Positions 1 to 6,720 are shown, counted from the stretch's first letter. The stretch is 7,543 nt of DNA from an uncultured Eubacteriales bacterium (GCA_900321505.1 ONWK01000091.1:1-7543), one strand, 5' to 3'. Translations and numbers: made by a program. Notes: a model not told the origin generated them from the sequence alone.

Positions 1-147
1 AGGGAGCTTTTCCCCGGCATATCGCCTGAATCGGTAGTGCTGATGGATGATAATGATGATACGCTGGGAATGTATATGGCAGAGACGCCATTTTGTACTG
101 CGCACCCGATGATCTTTATGGAGTACCTGACAAAAGCTGTGGATTAG
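1..147 (+). CDS. 3' end of an unrecognised gene (last 48 codons)
   Basis: Reading frame 1 is open from the first base of the window to a TAG stop at 145-147, giving 48 residues; the start lies outside the window. The tail has an acidic stretch (MDDNDDT), is fairly rich in Met, and ends in ...MEYLTKAVD. I see no signature motif that would assign a family. It lies on the same strand as the phosphatase operon, but the operon's apparent promoter begins only about 12 bases after its stop, so it is probably a separate transcription unit or an upstream gene with read-through. No T-tract terminator follows the stop. The case for coding is only the open frame and natural-looking composition. Confidence 0.6.
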   Translation, partial: RELFPGISPESVVLMDDNDDTLGMYMAETPFCTAHPMIFMEYLTKAVD

Positions 148-159
148 TAAACGATTTAG

Positions 160-168
160 TGGTAGAAT
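160..168 (+). promoter_or_regulatory. Extended -10 promoter for the phosphatase-transporter operon
   Basis: TGG directly precedes TAGAAT (163-168), forming an extended -10 element; TAGAAT differs from TATAAT at one position. No good -35 hexamer is visible at 16-18 bases upstream, where the end of the preceding gene lies; this is tolerated by extended -10 promoters. The same 11 bases TGGTAGAATAG recur at 4783-4793 upstream of the 115-residue gene. The predicted transcript start near 174 leaves a leader of about 65 bases before the ATG at 241. Confidence 0.55.
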
Positions 169-240
169 AGTTAACGGCTGTTGAACCGTCTATAGCCGGG
201 TTGCCATTTCAGTTGAAAATCTTTATTTGGGAAAGTATCG

Positions 241-2043
241 ATGGGAAAAAGTTCTGAGATCAAAGTAGAAAAAGGGAAAACGAAAAAAGACAGGAAGGGC
301 CGGCTGCTGATACAGATAGGTATCATTTTCACTGTCATTTTTGTTGTTATCATTCCTGCTTTTGCGGTTATACATGTTGTCGGTAATATGAGGACATATC
401 TGGAGGCTAAAAGGGAATTCCTTTCGCCCATAATGAAAAATGCCGAAGAACAGATAGACAAGGAAATAAAAAATCTTGAATGGTATCTGAGATACTGGCA
501 TGGGCATGAAAAAGAGATCAGAGTAAATGTTATTGATAAATGGGACAGCATTAATGTGGACGATACGAATCTTTTATCCTTAATTGAATCAGATGATGTA
601 ACGTATGAACAGCTTGATGCACTATCGGATCGTGAACAGCTGCAGATCGCTTCGTATGCTTATACGATCATGTATGCATATCTGAGCCTGTCACAATGGC
701 AGATGATAAATGAAAGTCTATTTGCCTTTGATATCTTCAGTGAGAAACCGGGTTATGTTTATGCAGACGGAGGTGTGCTGGAAACCGTGGATGTGAACCT
801 GGGACTCCAATTATGGGAAAATGGTGATGTCCCGGAGCCGATATTGGATTATATTGACGGAAAGAATATAAAGGATCAATATGAACGATATGAGTTCAAA
901 AAAGACGGCGAATACTATTACGTGGGATATCATCCGGTAGTAAAGGACGGAAAGATACTGTATGTGATAGCCATTGTGCATAACTGGAGCGATTATCATT
1001 CTACTCTGATCAGGAATCTGATCATACTGATCGTGATCAGCGCGGCCCTGCTGGTGGCAGCGGCAGCGATCCTGCTTCATTTCGTTAACAGAACTGCTGT
1101 CCGTCCGCTGAGAAGGGTTCAGGATGCTGTACGTACCTACAGGGGCGACAAGGAAAGCTCTGCAGTCATTGATAAAATGAGCCGCATTACTCTGAATAAC
1201 GAGCTGGGTGAGCTTGCGAGTGATGTATCGGATCTTGTAATAGAGATAGACAGATACAATGATGAGAATACGAAGCTTGTGGGTGAGAAGAAAAGGGTTG
1301 AGACGGAGCTTAATCTTGCATCCGAGATACAGAAGGGCGTGCTGCCTATAGTATTTCCGGATGAGAAGGATTACCGGCTTTTTGCATCCATGAATCCCGC
1401 AAAGGAAGTCGGCGGAGACTTTTATGACTTCTATCCTATAGACGATACTCATGTAGGTATTGCCATAGGAGATGTATCCGGAAAGGGAGTGCCGGCATCT
1501 CTTTTCATGATGATAACGAAAATGCTCATCAAGCAGTTTGCGCTGGCCGGAAATTCTGCAGCCCAGGTGCTTCAGAAGACGAATGAAATGATCTGCGCGG
1601 AAAACAAGAATAACATGTTCGTAACCGTATGGTTCGGCATCCTTGACCGGACAACGGGTAAGATCACGGCAGCCAGCGCAGGACATGAGTATCCGATCCT
1701 TCGGGGAAGTACGGGAGAATTCCGTCTGATAAAAGATAAGCACGGCTTTGTTATCGGTGGAATGGAGGGCTGTAAGTATAAGGAATATGAACTTGAGCTG
1801 GAACCGGGTTCAACCCTGTTCCTTTATACGGACGGTGCAGCGGAGGCGACAAACAGTGCAGAAGAGCTCTTTAATACAGACCGCATGCTTGAAGCTCTGA
1901 ATAAGGATCCTGAGCTTCAGCCGGAAGAACTCTGGAAGGCTATGGACAGAGCGATCGACGAATTTGTGGGAGATGCACCGCAGTTTGATGATCTTACAAT
2001 GGTATGCATACGTTATAACGGAGGTTTTGAGCCGTCCGTATAG
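241..2043 (+). CDS. Membrane-anchored PP2C phosphatase, SpoIIE/RsbU type, with extracellular sensor and HAMP
   Basis: A 600-residue integral membrane serine/threonine phosphatase. A Lys/Arg-rich cytoplasmic start is followed by TM1 (about 22-47), an extracellular region of about 210 residues that resembles a Cache-type sensor (its end, YYYVGYHPVV...GKILYVIAIV, is Cache-like), TM2 (about 260-282), a HAMP-like segment with a conserved Pro (RTAVRPL), and a coiled helix leading to the RsbU-type signature LASEIQKGVLP (359-369). The catalytic domain keeps the expected PP2C metal-binding acids: VGGDFYD (D393), IGDVSGKG (D411), LYTDG (D531) and FDDLTM (D583/D584). This family dephosphorylates STAS-domain anti-anti-sigma proteins in partner-switching pathways; activity here is inferred from intact motifs. 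There is no upstream in-frame start near 241, and the ribosome site is weak (GGGAAAG at 229-235). The next gene starts 44 bases after its stop, which suggests co-transcription. The substrate gene is not visible in the window. Confidence 0.93.
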   Translation: MGKSSEIKVEKGKTKKDRKGRLLIQIGIIFTVIFVVIIPAFAVIHVVGNMRTYLEAKREFLSPIMKNAEEQIDKEIKNLEWYLRYWHGHEKEIRVNVIDKWDSINVDDTNLLSLIESDDVTYEQLDALSDREQLQIASYAYTIMYAYLSLSQWQMINESLFAFDIFSEKPGYVYADGGVLETVDVNLGLQLWENGDVPEPILDYIDGKNIKDQYERYEFKKDGEYYYVGYHPVVKDGKILYVIAIVHNWSDYHSTLIRNLIILIVISAALLVAAAAILLHFVNRTAVRPLRRVQDAVRTYRGDKESSAVIDKMSRITLNNELGELASDVSDLVIEIDRYNDENTKLVGEKKRVETELNLASEIQKGVLPIVFPDEKDYRLFASMNPAKEVGGDFYDFYPIDDTHVGIAIGDVSGKGVPASLFMMITKMLIKQFALAGNSAAQVLQKTNEMICAENKNNMFVTVWFGILDRTTGKITAASAGHEYPILRGSTGEFRLIKDKHGFVIGGMEGCKYKEYELELEPGSTLFLYTDGAAEATNSAEELFNTDRMLEALNKDPELQPEELWKAMDRAIDEFVGDAPQFDDLTMVCIRYNGGFEPSV

Positions 2044-2074
2044 AGCAACACGGAGGATCCGGATCATTTGATAC

Positions 2075-2079
2075 GGAAG
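2075..2079 (+). promoter_or_regulatory. Ribosome binding site that fixes the transporter start at 2088
   Basis: GGAAG lies 8 bases upstream of ATG 2088. An in-frame GTG at 2079 overlaps the last base of this site; the only other SD-like sequence, CGGAGG at 2051-2056, is about 22 bases from that GTG, too far to serve it. The ATG also places the signal peptide in a normal position (M-N-K-F then a hydrophobic core). Confidence 0.6.
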
Positions 2080-2087
2080 TGAATATT

Positions 2088-3644
2088 ATGAATAAGTTTT
2101 TTTTGCTGATATTACTGATCATAGCCATGCTTTTCCTTGTTGTGGGCTGCGGTTCAGGTCAGAACGGATCAGGCGGAACAGAGCCGGGGACTCCGGAATA
2201 TACACAGTTTTCGGATCTCAAGGGAAAGACGGTATCCATGCTGACGGGAGCGCCGTTTGAGGAGCTTGTAAAAAGCAAGGAAGCGGGCGTCAAAGAATTC
2301 ACCTACTACAATAATAATCCCGATATGCTGCTGGCGCTGAAATCCGGGAAGACGGATGCGGCTCTGAATAATAATGCCATTGCTGCACTGGAGGTAAACA
2401 AGGATCCGGGAATAGCGCTTTTCCCTCAGAATCTTAAGGAAAGTGTTTTTGGTATAGCTTTCGCCAAGGGCAGTCCCATGAGGGACGAATGGCAGAAGGC
2501 TTATGATAAGATCACGGATGAGGCTAAGGAAGAGCTTTGGAAGAAATGGACCGGTACCGACGATAGTGTCAAGATTCTGCCTGAACAGGACTGGCCCGGC
2601 AGTAACGGTACAGTCAGGGCTGCTGTATGCGATACGCTTGAGCCGATGAGCTATGCAGGCGAGAGCGGAAAGCCCATGGGCTTTGACGTTGAAATGATAC
2701 TGCTGATGGCAAAGGAGCTTGATGTACACGTGCAATTCACGGGTATGGAATTTGCGGCAATCCTTTCATCAGTGGAATCAGGCAAGGCCGATATCGGGGC
2801 GGGATCCATCATAGTTACCGATGAACGAAAAAAGGCCGTGGATTTTGTGGAGTATTATCCTGCGGCATTTGTACTTATGGTACGTTCAACAGGACAGGGT
2901 GCTTCGGCAGCTGCCGGAAATGAGGGCGGTTTCTGGTCATCCATCGCCGACAGCTTTGAGAAGACATTTATTCAGGAAGACCGCTGGAAGCTTTTCCTGA
3001 AGGGTATCGGGATAACACTGCTGATAACAGCGCTGTCCATTATTTTCGGTACGATGCTTGGATTTGCCGTATTCATGATGTGCAGAAACGGAAATCCCGT
3101 TGCAAATGCCATTACGCGTTTCCTTGTCTGGCTGGTCCAGGGAATGCCGGCCATAGTGCTTCTTATGATATTGTACTACATTATTTTCGGAAGCTTATCC
3201 ATATCCGGAACGGTGGTATCCATCATCGGATTTACACTGGTATTCGGAGCATCGGTATACGGAATGGTGAAGAACGGCGTCAGCGCTGTTGACAGGGGAC
3301 AGTATGAAGCGGCATATACCCTTGGATATACAAACAGAAAGACATTTTTTAGAATTATACTTCCTCAGGCGCTGCCGTTCATTATGCCTTCCTACAGGAA
3401 TTCCATCAGGGAGCTAATCAAGGCTACGGCGATCGTGGGCTACGTGGCCGTGCAGGATCTTACAAAGGTCGGAGACCTTATACGCAGCCGTACACTTGAG
3501 GCATTTTTCCCGCTTATAGTGGTGGCGATCATCTATTTTATCCTTGCGGCAGTGCTTACATTCTGTGTGAACCGGATCAGCTTCTGCTTTGATCCGCGGA
3601 GCAGAAAGAAGGAAAAAATCCTGAAGGGAGTCAATGTAAAATGA
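2088..3644 (+). CDS. ABC transporter lipoprotein: permuted amino-acid-type solute-binding domain fused to permease
   Basis: A 518-residue protein, built like the GlnP type in which the binding domain is tethered to the membrane channel. Residues 1-20 are a lipoprotein signal ending in VVGC, so the mature N-terminus is probably lipid-anchored outside the cell. Residues about 43-156 (DLKGKTV ... LWKKWTG) match what is normally the second half of a family-3 solute-binding protein. Residues about 175-268 (TVRAAVCDTLEPMSY, GFDVEM at 198-203, TDERKKAVDF at 244-253) match what is normally its first half. The order is therefore reversed relative to the family. Residues about 290-505 are the permease: a lead-in helix (EDRWKLFLKGIGITLLIT), roughly five TM helices and the EAA loop (E407-A-A-Y-T-L-G413) that docks the ATPase. 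The stop overlaps the next gene's start (ATGA), implying translational coupling. The likely substrate class is amino acids or similar small molecules, but the ligand site is altered (N95 where the family usually has Asp). The family and permease calls are firm; the substrate is unknown. Confidence 0.9.
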   Translation: MNKFFLLILLIIAMLFLVVGCGSGQNGSGGTEPGTPEYTQFSDLKGKTVSMLTGAPFEELVKSKEAGVKEFTYYNNNPDMLLALKSGKTDAALNNNAIAALEVNKDPGIALFPQNLKESVFGIAFAKGSPMRDEWQKAYDKITDEAKEELWKKWTGTDDSVKILPEQDWPGSNGTVRAAVCDTLEPMSYAGESGKPMGFDVEMILLMAKELDVHVQFTGMEFAAILSSVESGKADIGAGSIIVTDERKKAVDFVEYYPAAFVLMVRSTGQGASAAAGNEGGFWSSIADSFEKTFIQEDRWKLFLKGIGITLLITALSIIFGTMLGFAVFMMCRNGNPVANAITRFLVWLVQGMPAIVLLMILYYIIFGSLSISGTVVSIIGFTLVFGASVYGMVKNGVSAVDRGQYEAAYTLGYTNRKTFFRIILPQALPFIMPSYRNSIRELIKATAIVGYVAVQDLTKVGDLIRSRTLEAFFPLIVVAIIYFILAAVLTFCVNRISFCFDPRSRKKEKILKGVNVK

Positions 3645-4732
3645 TCGAGCTTATACATCTCGAAAAGAAATATGGGGATCGGACACCCCTGGCAGATGTA
3701 AATGCGGTAATTAATGACGGAGATGTTATATCTGTCATCGGACCTTCGGGAACCGGGAAATCAACCCTGCTCCGCTGTATCAATATGCTGGAACGGCCTA
3801 CCGGAGGAAAGATACTTCTGGATGGAGTTGATATCACGGCGCCGAAATATGATCTGACTCAGGCGCGGCGCAGGATGGGCATGGTATTCCAGTCATTTAA
3901 TCTTTTCGGGCATCTGACAGTTATAGAGAATCTTATGTGCGCACAGGTGGACATTTTGAAGAAATCCAGACAGGAAGCATATGACACCGGTGTGGAGCTT
4001 TTGAAAAGAGTTGGCCTTGCCGGAAGAGAGCTCCAGTATCCCGATGAGCTTTCAGGCGGACAGAAACAGCGTGTTGCCATTGCTAGGACACTGGCTATGG
4101 ATCCGGATGTGATCCTGCTGGATGAGCCGACGAGTGCCCTGGATCCGACGATGGTCGGTGAAGTACAGGCGGTTATCCGTGACCTGTCACAGACCGGAAA
4201 GACCATGATGATAGTAACGCATGAAATGAATTTCGCCCGGGCGATCTGTAACAGGGTATTCTATGTTGATGAAGGCGGGATATACGAGGACGGAACCCCG
4301 AAGCAGATATTTGAGAATCCCGAAAAGGAACTGACGCGGCGTTTCATACGCAGACTGAAGGTTATGGAGCTTTCCGTCGACGGAAAGGATTTCGATCTTC
4401 CGGGCATCGGTACGGAGATCGATACCTACTGCTTCAAAAATGATATACCGCCGCATACGAAAAACCGCATACATCTGGTTTTTGAAGAGCTGATACGGCA
4501 GATACTGATCCCTGTTCTTCCGGATCCGCATATCCGAATAATCCTGGAGTATTCCGGATCGGAGAAAAAAACGGATGTCAGGGTACTTTATAACGGGAAA
4601 GCCTTTGATCCGAAGGATACAGAGAACACTCTGTCCTTTATGGTACTGAAGGGTATGACTTCGGATATGCAGCATGCCGTCGTTGAAGAGGACATGTTCA
4701 CGAACAGCTTCAGCTGCGTGATCAGTGAATGA
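3641..4732 (+). CDS. Amino-acid-type ABC ATPase with C-terminal degenerate RsbW-like (GHKL) domain
   Basis: A 363-residue cytoplasmic ATPase that should power the permease encoded just upstream, with which it overlaps by 4 bases. Residues 1 to about 240 are a complete GlnQ-type subunit: Walker A GPSGTGKST (34-42), Q-loop Q84, signature LSGGQKQR (137-144), Walker B with D161-E162, and switch His H194. Family members usually end near 240-250 residues. Here about 120 more residues follow (from about 242). They resemble the anti-sigma kinase HATPase fold: an N-terminal strand and helix, an N-box-like helix (LVFEELIRQ, with Q287 where Asn is expected), a G1-like YNGKAFDP (317-324; Tyr in place of the key Asp), a very short lid, and a final helix and strands (SFMVLKGMTSDM...). 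The nucleotide-binding residues are replaced, so kinase activity is unlikely. SD GGGAG lies at 3626-3630. The ATPase call is firm; the C-terminal domain call is from pattern recognition. Confidence 0.93.
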   Translation: MIELIHLEKKYGDRTPLADVNAVINDGDVISVIGPSGTGKSTLLRCINMLERPTGGKILLDGVDITAPKYDLTQARRRMGMVFQSFNLFGHLTVIENLMCAQVDILKKSRQEAYDTGVELLKRVGLAGRELQYPDELSGGQKQRVAIARTLAMDPDVILLDEPTSALDPTMVGEVQAVIRDLSQTGKTMMIVTHEMNFARAICNRVFYVDEGGIYEDGTPKQIFENPEKELTRRFIRRLKVMELSVDGKDFDLPGIGTEIDTYCFKNDIPPHTKNRIHLVFEELIRQILIPVLPDPHIRIILEYSGSEKKTDVRVLYNGKAFDPKDTENTLSFMVLKGMTSDMQHAVVEEDMFTNSFSCVISE

Positions 4733-4782
4733 TCAGGAAAAGGAAAATAGCGCAAAAGAAACTTTCCTTATTCGGAGTATTA

Positions 4783-4791
4783 TGGTAGAAT
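4783..4791 (+). promoter_or_regulatory. Extended -10 promoter of the 115-residue gene
   Basis: TGG followed by TAGAAT (4786-4791). A poor -35 candidate, TTTCCT at 4763-4768, sits 17 bases upstream. The predicted transcript start near 4798 leaves a leader of about 40 bases ending in a strong ribosome site. The site lies in the 106-base gap after the ABC ATPase, so the small gene can be expressed independently of the operon. Confidence 0.6.
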
Positions 4792-4821
4792 AGGTTTGTG
4801 CTTTTTCATAAACCAACTGTG

Positions 4822-4830
4822 AGAAGGAGG
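4822..4830 (+). promoter_or_regulatory. Strong ribosome binding site
   Basis: AGAAGGAGG, 8 bases before ATG 4839. It is much stronger than the sites of the three operon genes, which suggests high translation of the small protein and supports this start. Confidence 0.8.
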
Positions 4831-4838
4831 ATAACAGT

Positions 4839-5186
4839 ATGAGCGAGGGTAACAAGATTATTTATGACGATGGTACGTGGACTATCGATCTGCGTGCCAG
4901 GAATAACATCCATGTGGGAGAGCCCAATGTGAGGGTTTGGATATGGAGGAAGAATTACGAGGTTGCCAAGTATACAGACAAGTATAGGGGTTACGGTCAT
5001 TATACTGATCACGAGGAGCTGATACCTCCCGAGATCTCCGGCGCAGCAAGGCTTGCATGGAGCATGCTTAAAGAGAATGTTGGTAAAGAGGATGAGATCA
5101 CTGAGGATCTGAAGACAGCGCTTGCTGAATTTGTACAGAAGACGGTAGAAGCTGAGAAGGCTTCCGAAGCTGAAAGTGCAGAATAA
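4839..5186 (+). CDS. Small protein of unknown function, 115 residues
   Basis: I do not recognise this protein. It is soluble, with no signal peptide or membrane segment. The N-terminal half (about 1-60) is rich in Trp, Tyr and charged residues and looks beta-stranded (IIYDDGTWTIDLRAR, VRVWIWRKNYEVAKYT). The middle (PPEISGAARLAWSML, about 66-80) starts a helix, and the last 35 residues are a very acidic Ala/Glu/Lys helix ending in SEAESAE. It has its own extended -10 promoter and a near-ideal ribosome site, so it is almost certainly a real and probably well-expressed gene. It follows the transporter operon but has no clear functional tie to it. Its stop is 28 bases from the stop of the convergent MATE gene. 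Confidence 0.85.
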   Translation: MSEGNKIIYDDGTWTIDLRARNNIHVGEPNVRVWIWRKNYEVAKYTDKYRGYGHYTDHEELIPPEISGAARLAWSMLKENVGKEDEITEDLKTALAEFVQKTVEAEKASEAESAE

Positions 5187-5215
5187 AAAAAATGCCCGTA
5201 TGGCGTAACGGGCAT
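5185..5215 (-). terminator. Intrinsic terminator of the MATE gene
   Basis: ATGCCCGT (5192-5199) pairs perfectly with ACGGGCAT (5208-5215) around an 8-base loop. On the minus strand the stem is followed by eight T's (5192 down to 5185, sharing its last base with the stem). It begins at the last base of the MATE stop codon. In the plus direction the A-tract precedes the stem and no T-tract follows, so it should act mainly on minus-strand transcripts. Confidence 0.85.
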
Positions 5216-6567
5216 CATGAACGTGGAAAATATTTACGAAATGTTATTATAAATAGTATCACCGAAAGAGTGGCGGCTAGATAGTCTGTAACGGGCTGTG
5301 TCATAGCCGCCATTTTTGCTGTATCAAAGAAGGTCGTAAAGATATACAGCATGGGGTAATATATGAGTCCCTGCCTGGAAAGAGACAGGATGAGTGAAGG
5401 GATGGTCGCACCTGTGGACTGTACGGCGTTGATCATTACAAAGAGTATTCCTATGACAGGCCCCGACAGTATGTATACTCTTGAAAATTCAAAGCCGTAG
5501 GAGTAGGCTGCCGGTTCTTCGAGGATAAAACGTACAAGCGGACCGGCAAAGACATAGCAGATCACAGTCATGATGACGCTGACGATGAAGGCCACGAGCA
5601 GGGTGAATTTCAGTATTTTGAGATACCTTTCACGCAGTTTTGCACCGAAACAGAAGCCCAGCAGCGGCTGGACGCCAGTACCGATACCGATCAGAAGCAT
5701 GACTGTGATGGTATTTACCTTCATGGCCACACCAAGTCCGGCTACGGCCATGTCGCCGTAATTTGCCATAACCTTATTGATCACAATATTCGACAGACTC
5801 ATCAGGATCGAATTAAGTGCCGCGGGGATACCGATGGCGAACACGCCCAGTGATATCTTTCTTTCAATGGTGAAATGCTTCGGACGTATTGACAGCATGG
5901 TCTTTTTTGAAAGAAGATGGACCAGGTAGAATACGGCGGAGACAACATTTCCCAGAACGGTTGCGATGGCTGCACCGGCAACATTCCAGCCGAAAAGAAG
6001 GATCATAATGGGATCCAGTATGATGTTGACCAGATTTCCCACGATCATTCCGGTCATGGCTGTTTTCGCTCTGCCCTCCGCACGGATGATGTTGCTGAAG
6101 GCGTTGCTGAGAATAAGGAAGGGTATGCCGAAGGCAACGATCTCGAGATACTGCTTTGTATAGTACAGGGAATCGTCGCTGGCTCCCACAAGGCGAGCAA
6201 CCGGCTCAGCATATATTATGATCATGACAAGGGATATGATACCGATAAAGATGCCTCCCCAGAAACAGAAGGAGGAGGCGCGTCTTGCGGTGTGATGGTC
6301 TCCCTCTCCGAGGCGGCGGGATATGAAGGAGGTGCCGCCTATACCGAAGAGCATTCCTATGGACATAAAGAGCAGAAAGACCGGTGTGGCGAGGGATACG
6401 GCCGTAACCATCAGCGCATCCTTGGTCTGACCGATGAATACCGTGTCTGCCAGGTTATAGAACATTACCATCAGCATACTGATGACTGACGGGATTATAT
6501 TTGAAAAAACTGCCTTTGATACCGGAGCGTCCCGGAATATGGCTATGGATCTTTCGTTAATATTCAT
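5215..6567 (-). CDS. MATE-family multidrug/cation antiporter
   Basis: A 450-residue polytopic membrane protein with about 12 TM helices in two repeats, the usual MATE length. Helix 1 carries the conserved family pattern P26 ... YNLADTVFIGQ (37-47) with D41, the acidic residue that in characterised MATE proteins takes part in Na+ or H+ coupling. Other family features include FGIGGTSFISRRLGEGD after helix 2, and NIILDPIMILLFGWNVAGAA (20 residues) in the first half. It resembles the MepA/DinF side of the family. Such proteins export drugs, toxic cations or metabolites in exchange for ions; the substrate cannot be read from the sequence. An in-frame GTG lies upstream at 6636, but it would add 23 unusual residues and place a likely -10 element inside the coding region, so ATG 6567 is preferred. 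The ribosome site is weak. The terminator is at its 3' end. Confidence 0.92.
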   Translation of the reverse strand: MNINERSIAIFRDAPVSKAVFSNIIPSVISMLMVMFYNLADTVFIGQTKDALMVTAVSLATPVFLLFMSIGMLFGIGGTSFISRRLGEGDHHTARRASSFCFWGGIFIGIISLVMIIIYAEPVARLVGASDDSLYYTKQYLEIVAFGIPFLILSNAFSNIIRAEGRAKTAMTGMIVGNLVNIILDPIMILLFGWNVAGAAIATVLGNVVSAVFYLVHLLSKKTMLSIRPKHFTIERKISLGVFAIGIPAALNSILMSLSNIVINKVMANYGDMAVAGLGVAMKVNTITVMLLIGIGTGVQPLLGFCFGAKLRERYLKILKFTLLVAFIVSVIMTVICYVFAGPLVRFILEEPAAYSYGFEFSRVYILSGPVIGILFVMINAVQSTGATIPSLILSLSRQGLIYYPMLYIFTTFFDTAKMAAMTQPVTDYLAATLSVILFIITFRKYFPRS

Positions 6568-6604
6568 GCTGCAAGTGCCTGTCTTTCCATAAAAAATCCT
6601 ACCT

Positions 6605-6613
6605 ATGATATCA
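6605..6613 (-). promoter_or_regulatory. Likely extended -10 promoter of the MATE gene
   Basis: Read on the minus strand, TGA precedes TATCAT (6610-6605), an extended -10 element. A weak -35, TTGTAT (6632-6627), sits 16 bases upstream. The predicted start near 6598 gives a leader of about 30 bases before ATG 6567 and argues against the upstream GTG at 6636. Confidence 0.45.
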
Positions 6614-6720
6614 CAGTTATAGAAAAATACAAACACTTTTTTATGCCGGTACGGTCTCTGCCGTGGTTGCGGATACCGCGGTGATGTAGTAAAATTCTTT
6701 TGTAGCGAACCGGAATTCTG

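Noticed and set aside
1005..1042. Clustered CTGATCA/TGATCAG words in the phosphatase gene
   Set aside because: They encode the Leu/Ile-rich second TM helix with ordinary codons; no repeat unit or array is formed.
811..1743. Long minus-strand open frame inside the phosphatase gene (310 codons)
   Set aside because: The opposite strand encodes a full PP2C protein with all motifs; the antisense product has no recognisable domain and is a shadow frame.
2079..2081. GTG as the start of the fused transporter gene
   Set aside because: It overlaps the ribosome site that serves ATG 2088, and the only other SD-like sequence is about 22 bases away.
4719..4735. Two TGATCA palindromes around the stop of the ABC ATPase
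   Set aside because: Short palindromes of a common word, one within the coding region; no further symmetry suggests an operator.
5917..6489. Plus-strand open frame of 190 codons opposite the MATE gene
   Set aside because: Its composition (Gly, Asp, His, Tyr rich) is the expected mirror of a membrane protein gene; the MATE frame explains the region.
6568..6636. GTG 6636 as the MATE start
   Set aside because: The 23 extra residues do not look like a MATE N-terminus, and an extended -10 element lies within this stretch.
6637..6720. Possible plus-strand promoter (TTGCGG, 17 bases, TAAAAT) and short stems between the MATE and HAD genes
   Set aside because: No gene follows on the plus strand, the -35 is poor, and no stem is followed by a T-tract; I see nothing firm in this gap.
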